From Rossellomorea aquimaris (GTDB lineage: Bacteria > Bacillota > Bacilli > Bacillales > Bacillaceae_B), in NCBI RefSeq assembly GCF_000935355.1, contig NZ_JXZC01000001.1, forward strand, positions 1,364,001-1,428,000: DNA of 64,000 nt. The letters run 5' to 3'. The translations under genes and the position numbers were made by a program. The notes beneath the pieces were generated by a model. That model searched no databases and was not told the DNA's origin. It saw only the letters and a list, made by a program, of their open reading frames with translations. Positions 9,082 to 17,565 of this stretch are shown one piece after another; the stretch's first letter is position 1, and each line of letters opens with the position of its first letter.

Positions 9082-9483
9082 CTAAACCAGCAGCTGGTTA
9101 TCCGCTCTGGAATAAATACTTAAACTATGCTTGCAATCCGATTCTTCGCTGAATTGATCATACGACAGTGGGAAAAACATACCAAAGCCTTGAAGAATTT
9201 CAGCATTGTGGTAAAACATTTCTTCATACACATCTTCTTTTGATCCGCTCTCTACAATGGAAATCAATGTTTGTAAGCTTGAAATCACCTGAAATGCTTC
9301 CTTAAGGGTACCAAAGTATTCAAAATTTCTCGTCGTCGTATGTAGTACTTGCATATCATCGAATTGTTCGATTTCATCATCTGTGAAATAATCAGGGAAA
9401 ATAGTACAATACATGTACTGTATGAGCTCTTGAATTTTGTCTTCCTGTTCATGTGTTGATGCTAGTAAAACTTTCACCGTCAT
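9082..9483 (-). CDS. yhcU: YhcU family protein of unknown function
   Basis: A 133-residue soluble acidic protein (DUF5365 type). No catalytic motif or membrane segment is visible. It begins MTVKVLLASTHEQEDKIQEL, contains a Phe/Tyr-rich middle and ends in a basic-hydrophobic tail. It is identified by resemblance to B. subtilis YhcU and by its position divergent from yhcT. AAAGGTGGG precedes the ATG. Function unknown. Confidence 0.75.
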   Translation of the reverse strand: MTVKVLLASTHEQEDKIQELIQYMYCTIFPDYFTDDEIEQFDDMQVLHTTTRNFEYFGTLKEAFQVISSLQTLISIVESGSKEDVYEEMFYHNAEILQGFGMFFPLSYDQFSEESDCKHSLSIYSRADNQLLV

Positions 9484-9654
9484 AACCCACCTTTGTAATG
9501 GTTGTAATCTCTCTGTAATAGATATATTAAGGATAACATAGAAGTAGAACCAACAGCGTGGTAATTATACCCATGGATTGGGTTGAATAGGAGTTAAATT
9601 AGGTTTAAATACCCACGTAAGTATAAGAATTTTGTCATTTGAAGGAGTTTTTTG

Positions 9655-10539
9655 ATGAATACACAGAAAAAAGGAGAACTATTTGAACTAGTCATTCCAG
9701 ATAAATGGAAAAATGTAACGATTGATTCAATTCTTAGAAATCACTGGCAAGCACCTAAGAAACTGATTCATTCCATGAGGATGGAGGGTGATATTAAAGT
9801 GAACGGGGTATTGATTTCCTGGTCACAGCCCCTCTCTCCGGGAGATACGATACAGCTTCATTTATTCAAAGAAGTCGAATACGATGTCCCTCCGACCTAC
9901 GGAGAAATCGATGTGTTATTTGAAGATGATCATCTGATTGTCGTCAACAAACCTGCCGGGATCGATACTCACACAAATCATCCTAATGAGACGCATTCCC
10001 TTGCGAATCTGGTGGCCTTTCATCACCAGGCGCAGGGAGAGAGTTGCCGAGTGCTGCATATTCATCGTTTGGATCATGATACATCGGGAGCGATCATCTT
10101 CGCCAAGCACCCTTTAAGTAAAGCGATTCTGGACCGCCTTCTCACTGAGAGGCAGATCAAGCGTACATACCACGCTCTTGTTCATGGTCGATTGAAGCAG
10201 AAAAAAGGCACCATCTCTGATCCGATAGGTAGGGACCGCCATCACAATACAAGAAGAAGAGTTTCACCTTCTGGTCAGGATGCAGTCACCCACTACAAGG
10301 TGCTGGAGTACAAAGATACTTATACTCTAGTGGAAATTCAGCTTGATACGGGACGCACCCACCAGATTCGCGTCCATATGAGTCACATCGGTCACCCTTT
10401 GGTCGGAGACACATTATATGGAGGAAAACCGATTTTGAGAAGGCAGGCCCTGCATGCGGCACGAATTTCATTCCCTCATCCGCTGACGGGCGAGTGGATC
10501 GAATGTGAGGCTGATTGCGATGATGATATTTGGCTGTGA
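9655..10539 (+). CDS. yhcT: RluA-family pseudouridine synthase YhcT
   Basis: An RNA pseudouridine synthase of 294 residues, probably acting on rRNA or tRNA. An S4-like N-terminal region (about residues 20-85, HSMRMEGDIKVNG) precedes the catalytic domain. The RluA signature is HIHRLDHDTSGAIIFAK, with its Asp as the catalytic residue, followed by TYHALVHGRL and GRTHQIRVHMSHIGHPLVGD. GAAGGAG sits 7 bases before the ATG at 9655; an in-frame TTG three bases earlier is too close to it. It is divergent from yhcU, as in B. subtilis. Confidence 0.93.
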   Translation: MNTQKKGELFELVIPDKWKNVTIDSILRNHWQAPKKLIHSMRMEGDIKVNGVLISWSQPLSPGDTIQLHLFKEVEYDVPPTYGEIDVLFEDDHLIVVNKPAGIDTHTNHPNETHSLANLVAFHHQAQGESCRVLHIHRLDHDTSGAIIFAKHPLSKAILDRLLTERQIKRTYHALVHGRLKQKKGTISDPIGRDRHHNTRRRVSPSGQDAVTHYKVLEYKDTYTLVEIQLDTGRTHQIRVHMSHIGHPLVGDTLYGGKPILRRQALHAARISFPHPLTGEWIECEADCDDDIWL

Positions 10540-10545
10540 GAACAC

Positions 10546-10587
10546 AATACAAAAACGAGCCGCTCTCGAGCGACTCGTTTTTGTATT
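10546..10587. terminator. bidirectional terminator between yhcT and wrbA
   Basis: AATACAAAAACGAG and CTCGTTTTTGTATT form a 14-bp perfect stem between convergent genes, with A/T runs inside the arms that serve as U-runs in both directions. Confidence 0.85.
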
Positions 10588-10594
10588 AGGTTAA

Positions 10595-11209
10595 TTATTT
10601 CAATCCGTTTTTAACCGCTTCGGCGATTTGGATCGTACGGCGAGTTTGGTGTTTCACTGCAGGTTCTACGGATTCAACCATATTGCCCTCTTGATCGACT
10701 GTTACACTCGTTCCGTATGGGTTTCCACCAGTAGTAAAGCTTGATTGGTCTGTGTATCCAGGAGCTGCGATGATTGCACCCCAGTGCATCATGGTTGTGT
10801 ATAGAGCCAGAACCGTCTGCTCCTGGCCACCGTGTGAGTTACTTGCAGATGATGTGGCGCTCACTACTTTGTTTGCCAATTTCCCATTGAACCAAAGGCC
10901 TCCAGTGGTATCCAGGAAGGCTTTAACTTGAGAAGGAACGTTTCCGAATCGTGTCGGTATATTGAAAAGGTAGGCGTCTGCCCATTCAAGATCATCAAGT
11001 GTCGCAACAGGTACAGTATCTTTTGTTTCATTATAATGCTTTTCCCATGCCGGGTTTGAAGCAATGGCTGCTTCAGGTGCTGTTTCTTCAAAACGGAGTA
11101 CCTTCACTTCGGCTCCAGCTTCTTTCGCAGCCTCTTCTGCCCATTTCGCCATCTGATAATTTGTTCCTGTTGAACTGTAATACATGATTGCCAATTTTAC
11201 GTTAGACAT
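10595..11209 (-). CDS. wrbA: NAD(P)H:quinone oxidoreductase WrbA
   Basis: A 204-residue flavodoxin-like FMN protein that reduces quinones by two electrons and so avoids semiquinone radicals. The FMN phosphate loop is YYSSTGTNYQMA (residues 10-21). Family motifs NIPTRFGNVPSQVKAFLDTTGGLW and the SASNSHGGQEQT loop are intact. An AAGGAG precedes the ATG. A DoxX gene with quinone-repressor-like operators lies upstream on the same strand, 120 bases away, which suggests a shared quinone-stress role. Confidence 0.94.
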   Translation of the reverse strand: MSNVKLAIMYYSSTGTNYQMAKWAEEAAKEAGAEVKVLRFEETAPEAAIASNPAWEKHYNETKDTVPVATLDDLEWADAYLFNIPTRFGNVPSQVKAFLDTTGGLWFNGKLANKVVSATSSASNSHGGQEQTVLALYTTMMHWGAIIAAPGYTDQSSFTTGGNPYGTSVTVDQEGNMVESVEPAVKHQTRRTIQIAEAVKNGLK

Positions 11210-11329
11210 AATCGAAATCTCTCCTTTAAATATGGATTGTATATAGTAAATGGATGAAACACAGAATCAGGATGCCGGTAAATCATTCAGAAAAACCTGC
11301 AAAGCTATAATCGTTTTCACTTTTTCATT

Positions 11330-11737
11330 TTAGAATAATAGTGCGTCTATAGAGAATGACCCTGCCCCTACCAGTGCTACTCCAAGAGCAACGACAATGA
11401 GCATTACATTATATTCTGTACCATTTTGGGTTGCCCAATAACCATTTGATCCGTGAACTTTCACGATCGCTACAATCATCGTTCCAATGATGAACAGGGC
11501 AGCCAGTGGTGTTAGGAAACCTGCTGCGAATAGTAATCCCCCTGCAACTTCAGAAAGTCCTGCAAGTAATGCCATCGTTTTTCCCGGCTTGATTCCAATG
11601 GACTCAAAGAAACCTCCTGTTCCTTGTAGCCCGTGCCCACCAAACCAACCAAATAATTTTTGTGCTCCGTGCGCAGCGAATGTTAACCCCACTACTAAAC
11701 GAATAACCAATAATCCGAACGCAGCTAATGCTGTCAT
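11330..11737 (-). CDS. DoxX family membrane protein (MhqP-like)
   Basis: A 135-residue membrane protein with four hydrophobic helices. The DoxX signature is near the N-terminus (RLVVGLTFAAHGAQKLFGWFGG), and GLSEVAGGLLFAAGFLTPLAAL follows. I chose the ATG at 11737 because AGGAGG lies 7 bases upstream; a longer reading to 11764 has no such site. B. subtilis MhqP, a DoxX protein induced by quinones, is the likely functional analogue. The promoter is overlapped by palindromes that match the MhqR box, so quinone or electrophile induction is likely. Confidence 0.88.
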   Translation of the reverse strand: MTALAAFGLLVIRLVVGLTFAAHGAQKLFGWFGGHGLQGTGGFFESIGIKPGKTMALLAGLSEVAGGLLFAAGFLTPLAALFIIGTMIVAIVKVHGSNGYWATQNGTEYNVMLIVVALGVALVGAGSFSIDALLF

Positions 11738-11811
11738 CTTACTTCCTCCTTTATGTTTTCCCATCGAGATGTAGCTTCAAACATTTCAAATTCAATTATT
11801 CTCAAATCACT

Positions 11812-11829
11812 TATCTTGAATTTGAGATA
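11812..11829. promoter_or_regulatory. MhqR-like operator upstream of doxX
   Basis: TATCTTGAATTTGAGATA agrees at all but two positions with the box I recall for the MarR-family repressor MhqR (TATCTCGAATTCGAGATA). It lies 75 bases before the doxX start, within the predicted 5' leader. No mhqR gene is in the window. Confidence 0.6.
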
Positions 11830-11852
11830 TATGTGTAAAAAAAGAGTACAAG

Positions 11853-11916
11853 TTATCTCGAATGTAATTATTTTGATTTCGAGATAATTGTATACTACTC
11901 CTCACTTCTCTGTCAA
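11853..11916 (-). promoter_or_regulatory. doxX promoter with overlapping inverted repeat
   Basis: On the minus strand TTGACA (11916-11911) and TACAAT (11892-11887) are 18 bases apart, an excellent sigma-A promoter. TTCGAGATAA at 11878-11887 and TTATCTCGAA at 11853-11862 form a perfect 10-bp inverted repeat right at the -10 and start site. A repressor bound there would block initiation. The half-sites are of the MhqR type. Confidence 0.7.
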
Positions 11917-11970
11917 TAACTTTTTTACAAATATTTTTAAATTGGTGGCAGGAAGTTAGGCGGTGAAAAA

Positions 11971-12005
11971 AGAGGTCCGTCCCTCTAGACGGGGGACGGA
12001 CCTCT
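11971..12005 (-). terminator. yvgN terminator built from two GGGACGGACC motifs
   Basis: AGAGGTCCGTCCC and GGGACGGACCTCT form a 13-bp perfect stem, followed on the minus strand by six T residues, just beyond the yvgN stop codon. Each arm contains the GGGACGGACC motif that recurs elsewhere in the window. Confidence 0.88.
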
Positions 12006-12018
12006 TATAATATATCTA

Positions 12019-12849
12019 TTAGAAATCGAAGTTGTCTGGATCTGGACCGAAACGTTCGTCCAGGTTCAATCCGTTGATTTGGTTCATTTCTTCCAGAGAT
12101 AGCTCAAAGTTGAATAGATCTGCGTTTTCTTTGATTCTGCTTTCATGAACAGATTTAGGGATGATGATGACATCATTCTGAAGGTGCCAGCGCAGAATCA
12201 CTTGGGCAGCGGATTTCTCATGCTTTTCAGCAATGTGATTCAGGGTTGGTTCATCCAGTACACGCCCTTGAGCGATTGGTGACCATGCTTCCACTGCGAT
12301 ATTTTGTGATGCACAGAATTCTCTTATTTTTTCCTGATTCAGACGGGGGTGTAATTCGATTTGATTTAATACAGGTTTTTCATTGCCATTCTTCATCAGG
12401 TCTTCAAGGTGATGCTGATGGAAGTTACTTACACCGATGGATTTCACTAATCCTTCGCTATGCAGTCTTTCAAGTGCCTTCCATGTATCATTATACTTTC
12501 CTTCTACCGGCCAGTGAATTAAATAAAGATCCAAGTAGTCCATATCAAGTTTTTTCAGGCTGGTTTCGAATGCTTTCAATGTTGTATCGTAGCCTTGATC
12601 ACTATTCCATACTTTAGAGGTAATGAACAGGTCCTCTCTCGCTACTCCACCTTCTTTCACACCTTGACCTACACTTTCTTCATTGTCGTAGATCGCCGCT
12701 GTATCGATGGAACGGTATCCTGACTCAATCGCTGTTCGAACAGCTTGTACCGTTTCAGACGGATCTTTCATTTGGTAAACTCCTAAACCAACATAAGGAA
12801 TTTCGATTCCATTATGTAATGTCTTCGTACTCTTTAAGTTTTTTAACAT
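12019..12849 (-). CDS. yvgN: aldo/keto reductase, glyoxal/methylglyoxal reductase YvgN
   Basis: A 276-residue NADPH-dependent TIM-barrel reductase of aldehydes such as methylglyoxal. The AKR signature and tetrad are visible: DTAAIYDNE (Asp and catalytic Tyr), TSKVWN (Lys) and LIHWP (His). The cofactor motif IPKSVHESRIKEN lies near the C-terminus. Length and sequence follow B. subtilis YvgN. GGAGGG precedes the ATG. It has its own terminator and lies beside helD (YvgS in B. subtilis). Confidence 0.93.
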   Translation of the reverse strand: MLKNLKSTKTLHNGIEIPYVGLGVYQMKDPSETVQAVRTAIESGYRSIDTAAIYDNEESVGQGVKEGGVAREDLFITSKVWNSDQGYDTTLKAFETSLKKLDMDYLDLYLIHWPVEGKYNDTWKALERLHSEGLVKSIGVSNFHQHHLEDLMKNGNEKPVLNQIELHPRLNQEKIREFCASQNIAVEAWSPIAQGRVLDEPTLNHIAEKHEKSAAQVILRWHLQNDVIIIPKSVHESRIKENADLFNFELSLEEMNQINGLNLDERFGPDPDNFDF

Positions 12850-12937
12850 ATTGCATCCCTCCTGATTTATTATTTTACAAATTCATTCAGCTTTTTGCGA
12901 ATGTTATGATTGAAAGATTTGATTATATACTAAATTT

Positions 12938-12968
12938 AGGTCCGTCCCTCTCCATGAGGGACGGACCT
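12938..12968 (-). terminator. helD terminator built from two GGGACGGACC motifs
   Basis: AGGTCCGTCCCTC and GAGGGACGGACCT form a 13-bp perfect stem with a 5-base loop directly after the helD stop codon. The following tract is AAATTTAG, so the U-run is weak. Both arms carry the recurring motif. Confidence 0.75.
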
Positions 12969-12979
12969 ATTTCGTACAT

Positions 12980-15247
12980 TTACCGGCCGATAAATTGCTT
13001 TCGTCTCTTCCCGATAAACGCGAGCTTATGAAGGGGGCGCGTCATGGCCACGTATTGGAGCTTGATGTCGAGTTCGTTTTCCGGGTTGAATGCTTCATCC
13101 ACCGCTGCGATGATGACCACATCAAATTCAAGCCCTTTTGACAGATAAGATGGGACGACGACAATTTGATCTTTCGGGATCGATTCTTGTTCTTCCAACA
13201 ACTTCACTTTCCCGGGCTGACGTTCTTGAAGGATTTCGCTGATTTTCATACAATCCTTCATGCTTTTGCCGATCACAGCGAAGGTTTGGAATCCTTCTTC
13301 CCGTCCTGCACCCACCTTCTCCTCGATTCCGGAAGCCAATTCTTCCAATTCCACATATTCATCAAAGGTGGGAGAATCTCCGTGTCTCACCACTGGATTC
13401 ACCTTAGGAAAGTCATAAGGTAAGAGATTCAGCAGTTTATTCGCTTCCTCCATGATTTCAATCGTGGTCCGATAGCTTTTCTGGAGCTCAGTATAAGTAG
13501 CCCTCGGAAACACATCTCTATACACCGGTTCCCATGACTGAAGCCCACGATAGGAGTGAATCCCCTGGGCAAGATCCCCCACCAGTGTAAACATGTCGGT
13601 TTCAAGTGCCCTTTTCAAGGAATAAAGCTGCATATAACTATAATCCTGTGCTTCATCGATGACAATGTTTTTCGCTTTATAAAATTTATCGATTCCAAAT
13701 AAGTGAGTTTGCAAGTAAAGAAGAATGGCTAAGTCTTCTACCTCATACTGTTTCTTCTTCGCGTATTTCAACGTATATTGACTTAGCTTTTGTGCCTGCT
13801 GCATGCTTAGCTCACCTTTCGAGTAAGATGCCAGCCGTTTAGGATCTGAGAACAATTCTATGAAGTATTGATCCAGGTTTTTCTTTTCAAACTGCCTCAT
13901 GTAAGTTGTAACGCTTGTTCGGATCGCCTTCTTAATTTCTTCGACCCGCTCAATTTTTTTGTCCAATGCTTTTGATACATAGTCCTTCCGGTTTCCTGCC
14001 TGGGTCCGTTGAAAGAGCGCTGTTTCGATCCGTTCATCGAAAAACTTCTCTACCTTCTCCACCATCTGCTTCTTGTTCGTCCGAACATAGCTCTGTAAGA
14101 GAACCTTGAGTTTTTCCATACGGCGATAGATGGGCATATACGTATATTCATCTTTGAAAAGGTGGGTGAATTTTTTTGCCGTGTAGAGTTTGTATTTATC
14201 CACATAGAAGTCCTTTGACGTATAAAAGCGCTGTTCAATTTCTTCTATATAATAATCAAGTATTCTCCTGAAGGCTTTGGAGCCTTTAAACCCTGATATC
14301 CAGGAGGCAGTCTCTACGTCTCTATCATGGGTTTCAATCAACTGGATGAGCTTGTTATCTTCCACTAAATTCAGCTTTTTCTCTAAGCAGGTCATGACAT
14401 AGTCCGTGAACGTCGTTTGTCTTACCCGCTCCACCCCAAGTTCCGGCAGTGCTTCTGAAATGTAGTCGATAAACAAATTACTTGGTGCTAGGATCATCAG
14501 TTGTTTCGGGTCAAAATGCTGTTTGTAGTTGTAAATAAAGTATGAAATCCGGTGAAGGGCGATGGTGGTCTTTCCGCTTCCAGCGGCCCCTTGAACAATG
14601 ATGGGCTTGTTTAAATCAGCCCGGATGATCCGGTTTTGTTCTTCTTGAATGGTGGAAATGATCTCGGTTAAACGATTGCTGGAGCTTTTGGCTAATGAAT
14701 CCTGAAGCAGTTCATCTGTAGTTGTTAAGTCAATATCCCTGATTTCTTCTAACAAACCATCCTCAATCATGTACTGACGCTTTAATGAAAGATCTCCTTC
14801 ATAGGTCTCATCTTCCGCTTCATACGAAACGTCACCAATTCTTCCTTCATAGTAAAGGTTCGCTATGGGAGAACGCCAATCCACGATGATTTGTTCCTGA
14901 TTCTCCCTCTGATAAAGGGAAGTCTTTCCTATATAATGTTTCTCCACCTTATCAGAACCCTCATGTTGAAAATCAATCCGGGCAAAATAGGGTTTCGTCT
15001 TCGCTTTTGTAAGGGACTCCAGTTCTTCTTTAGACATCTCAAAGAAGCTTGAGTTCGTCAAGATATCGATGTACGCAGCACTCGATTCGCCCCAATCAAT
15101 ATCTCCAAAAGCTTTTTCCATGTTTTCCTTATACTTTTCCTTACTCGTCTGGGATGTGCTGATGACTACATCAATGTAGCGCTTCGTAAACTCCAGGCGT
15201 TCTGATTCAATTGAAAAATCGGGATGAATAGTCGATTCCTTCGTCAT
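12980..15247 (-). CDS. helD: RNA polymerase recycling motor HelD (UvrD/Rep-like ATPase)
   Basis: A 755-residue superfamily 1 helicase-like protein that removes stalled RNA polymerase from nucleic acid using ATP. A long charged N-terminal arm (residues 10-85) precedes the first ATPase lobe with Walker A GAAGSGKT (220-227). The Walker B is VIDEAQDYSYMQLYSLKRA, followed by LVGDLAQGIHSYRG and, in the second lobe, YLSKGLEFDVVIIAAVDEAF and AMTRPLHKLAFIG. Length and layout match B. subtilis HelD (YvgS). AAGGAG stands 6 bases before the ATG. Confidence 0.94.
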   Translation of the reverse strand: MTKESTIHPDFSIESERLEFTKRYIDVVISTSQTSKEKYKENMEKAFGDIDWGESSAAYIDILTNSSFFEMSKEELESLTKAKTKPYFARIDFQHEGSDKVEKHYIGKTSLYQRENQEQIIVDWRSPIANLYYEGRIGDVSYEAEDETYEGDLSLKRQYMIEDGLLEEIRDIDLTTTDELLQDSLAKSSSNRLTEIISTIQEEQNRIIRADLNKPIIVQGAAGSGKTTIALHRISYFIYNYKQHFDPKQLMILAPSNLFIDYISEALPELGVERVRQTTFTDYVMTCLEKKLNLVEDNKLIQLIETHDRDVETASWISGFKGSKAFRRILDYYIEEIEQRFYTSKDFYVDKYKLYTAKKFTHLFKDEYTYMPIYRRMEKLKVLLQSYVRTNKKQMVEKVEKFFDERIETALFQRTQAGNRKDYVSKALDKKIERVEEIKKAIRTSVTTYMRQFEKKNLDQYFIELFSDPKRLASYSKGELSMQQAQKLSQYTLKYAKKKQYEVEDLAILLYLQTHLFGIDKFYKAKNIVIDEAQDYSYMQLYSLKRALETDMFTLVGDLAQGIHSYRGLQSWEPVYRDVFPRATYTELQKSYRTTIEIMEEANKLLNLLPYDFPKVNPVVRHGDSPTFDEYVELEELASGIEEKVGAGREEGFQTFAVIGKSMKDCMKISEILQERQPGKVKLLEEQESIPKDQIVVVPSYLSKGLEFDVVIIAAVDEAFNPENELDIKLQYVAMTRPLHKLAFIGKRRKQFIGR

Positions 15248-15419
15248 ACATTTCTCCTTCCAAATGTTTTAACCACAATGGAGAATAAACGTCTCATCAA
15301 TCCCACTAAGGTAACGACTCTCTGTGGGGAAACGTTTAGAAAGACATATCGAAATCTGGATAAATTATGTAGGCGTTTGGGAGCAGGAATATATATTATC
15401 AGATAATTAGGGAAAGTTC

Positions 15420-15590
15420 AATAGAGAAAAGCGGAAGGGGCTTGCCCTGGGGCGACAAGCATAAGACGAGTAACCCGGAAAGGCGTTCTTTGCCTTTTTG
15501 GGTTACTCGTCTTATGACCTCGAGCCCCAAGCCCCTGGAGCTGGACATAGAGAAAAGCGGAGGCGGCGACAAGCATAAGGCTTAGCTTAA
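15420..15590. repeat. dispersed Bacillaceae repeat with 17-bp hairpin
   Basis: Part of a 900-base stretch without a large gene. AGAGAAAAGCGGA occurs twice (near 15423 and 15551), each followed by CGACAAGCATAAG, giving a direct repeat. Between them CATAAGACGAGTAACCC pairs perfectly with GGGTTACTCGTCTTATG (17 bp), with a second small stem in the loop. The AGAAAAGCGGA...GACAAGCATAAGAC core is a common dispersed intergenic element of Bacillus genomes. A minus-strand frame through it only echoes the repeat. Confidence 0.7.
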
Positions 15591-15742
15591 CAAATTGAAC
15601 ATGATTCATCGTGTGAATTTTCTGTATTTTGAAACTAATCATCTTTCTTTTCGTATGTATTTAGAGAAGGAAATCTTAAAATGGAGACCGACCACTGAAG
15701 TCATTCTGTTGAATATATAAAAATTTTAGGAGGCGAAATGTA

Positions 15743-15819
15743 TGGCTGAAGGTATGTTTTTACTAATGATTGTGTTAATAACTGTTGTAATCATCGGAAA
15801 AAGAAAAAAGAAAAAGTAA
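15743..15819 (+). CDS. possible very short membrane peptide
   Basis: AGGAGG lies 8 bases before an ATG that opens with MAEGMFLLMIVLI, a hydrophobic stretch. As numbered, the frame closes after about 15 codons (15790). A Lys/Arg-rich tail (GKRKKKK then TAA at 15817) lies just downstream but is one base out of frame; a single miscounted base would join them into a 25-residue membrane peptide. I therefore give the outer limits and low confidence. The strong ribosome binding site is the main evidence. Confidence 0.3.
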
Positions 15820-15983
15820 AGAGGGAAATTGACTAATGATATTAGGATGGAGGTAATTCTTTCGGACTAAGTATTAATAAGAATATAAATAATTATATCC
15901 AGTCCCAAAAAAACCGATATAAGTATTCAATTGGTTGAAGATATTTAAGAAGTAGGGACAGTTAATGAAGTAAAGATGGTGAA

Positions 15984-16017
15984 CTTATTCAACAAAAGGG
16001 TGCTTTTACTGAATAAG
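15984..16017. other. nested hairpin in the helD-kinB intergenic region
   Basis: CTTATTCA pairs with TGAATAAG around an inner AAAAG/CTTTT stem. No T-run follows, so it is not an obvious terminator; it may be a repeat remnant. Apart from this, the dispersed repeat and the short ORF, I see nothing else in 15250-16030. Confidence 0.4.
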
Positions 16018-16033
16018 AAGTTGATAAAAACGC

Positions 16034-16068
16034 AAAAAACCCAGAACCATTTAGGGGTCTGGGTTTTT
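16034..16068 (-). terminator. terminator of the KinB-like gene
   Basis: AAAAACCCAGA and TCTGGGTTTTT pair across a 12-base interval that itself pairs in part. A U-run is available in both directions. It lies 89 bases beyond the kinase stop codon. Confidence 0.7.
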
Positions 16069-16156
16069 ACTGTTAATTGCATGTTATTTACACTGTTATT
16101 TCTGATGCTAATTTGATTGTGTTTTAGGTGTTCCCTCCCTAAACGGAACCCGTTAC

Positions 16157-17425
16157 CTATAAAGATGAAGGGCCTTTCATACGATCCACGGGAAACACAA
16201 TCTGAAAACTCGTCCCCTTGCCGACTCTACTTTCAACTGTAATGACGCCTCTCATCGCTTCAATGATACGATAGGAAACCATAAGCCCAAGACCCGTTCC
16301 TTTCTCTTTCGTAGAAAAATAAGGTTCACCCAGCCTGGCTTGTTGTTCAGGGGTCATTCCGACTCCAGTGTCAGTAATGGAGATACTGACGTTCCCCTTT
16401 TGAACCTTCGAAAGTATCGTGAGGGTCCCCCCCTTTGGCATGGATTCAATCGCATTTTTGATGATGTTGAGAAATGCTTGCTGAAAGCTTCGTGTATTGC
16501 CGACGATGGTGGCGTCGCTGATGCTATTATGCACTACCACCGACTGCTGGTTGCTCAGTGGTTCGACCATATCGACGAGCTTATTGAGTTGCTCAGAAAT
16601 GGAGATGTTCTCCACATGATCAGGGTCTGGCTTAGCAAATGTAAGATAGTCGTTGATGATTTCTTCTGCCCGTTTCAGTTCTGAGGATGCGATCGCTAAG
16701 TATTGTTCTTTTTTACCTACCGGAAGATTTTCTTGATTGAGCAGTCTCAGAAACCCTTTAATAACGGTTAAGGGATTCTTCACCTCATGTGAGATGCTGG
16801 CTGCCAACTGAGACAGTACTTCCATTTTTTCTATTTTCACGAGTGCTTGTTTAATTTGGATCTGTTTCAGCAATGTCTCACATATGTATGTCAGGATAAG
16901 CATTCCCAATGAAGGGAGTAAGATGAAATTAATCAAATAGCTTTCATCAATCACGAACACGGTCATGGCATTGGCAATAAGGGCTGCTACTATGGAATGG
17001 ACGGTAAAGAGCATCACTGAGAAAATGATCTTCTTCCGACTGGTTAACCCGTCGAAATCGAACCACTTCATCCCGATAACCGTCAAGATGTAAATCACCA
17101 CATAAATCACAAAAGCCACTATACTCCACCCATATATCATTGTCCTGGAAACCAATAAGACAGCTAAAAGTGCAATCCCCGTATAGGGTCCTCCATACAT
17201 AACCCCGAGTACAAAAGGGATCATCCGTAAATCATGAACGCAGTAAGGATTTTGATAGATAGGGGAAAGCATGCACAGGATAATGGCCACACTCAAAGAA
17301 ATAAGGGTTGCAAACCTTGTATACCAGCCCTGTATCATTTTTCTTTCAACAAGGAAAAAAATTAAAAAAATACTCAAAATGATATAAAAGAAATTATTAA
17401 TAACATCCTGATTAAAGATAATCAT
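16157..17425 (-). CDS. KinB-like membrane sensor histidine kinase
   Basis: About 422 residues. Six hydrophobic segments of the 5TMR-LYT type fill the first 180 residues. The phospho-acceptor His is in QLAASISHEVKNPLTVIKGF, followed by the N box (NIIKNAIESMPKGG) and ATPase motifs TDTGVGM and KGTGLGLMVSYRIIE. This resembles B. subtilis KinB, which feeds the sporulation phosphorelay. No response regulator adjoins it, as expected for a phosphorelay orphan kinase. I prefer the ATG at 17425, preceded by AAAGGTCAAAGGG, over an upstream TTG at 17446 without a ribosome site. The exact input and the phosphorelay role are inference. Confidence 0.85.
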   Translation of the reverse strand: MIIFNQDVINNFFYIILSIFLIFFLVERKMIQGWYTRFATLISLSVAIILCMLSPIYQNPYCVHDLRMIPFVLGVMYGGPYTGIALLAVLLVSRTMIYGWSIVAFVIYVVIYILTVIGMKWFDFDGLTSRKKIIFSVMLFTVHSIVAALIANAMTVFVIDESYLINFILLPSLGMLILTYICETLLKQIQIKQALVKIEKMEVLSQLAASISHEVKNPLTVIKGFLRLLNQENLPVGKKEQYLAIASSELKRAEEIINDYLTFAKPDPDHVENISISEQLNKLVDMVEPLSNQQSVVVHNSISDATIVGNTRSFQQAFLNIIKNAIESMPKGGTLTILSKVQKGNVSISITDTGVGMTPEQQARLGEPYFSTKEKGTGLGLMVSYRIIEAMRGVITVESRVGKGTSFQIVFPVDRMKGPSSL

Positions 17426-17531
17426 ACTTACCCTTTGACCTTTCAAAGATATTGTCTACTTCATAGAAATTCTACCATACTACTACGAGAATCGTTACAA
17501 TTATATGTGTAATCTTGCATTTACATAAGAC

Positions 17532-17559
17532 AACTCTCCTGTAACTGTACAGGAGAGTT
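17532..17559 (-). terminator. hairpin after the ATP-grasp gene
   Basis: AACTCTCCTGTA/TACAGGAGAGTT form a 12-bp perfect stem with a 4-base loop just after the stop codon at 17566. The tract downstream is only moderately T-rich (GTTGTCTT). Confidence 0.65.
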
Positions 17560-17565
17560 ATCAAC

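Noticed and set aside
15418-15642. 74-codon minus-strand frame with internal repeats
   Set aside because: It follows the dispersed intergenic repeat; the internal duplication comes from the two repeat copies, and there is no ribosome site.
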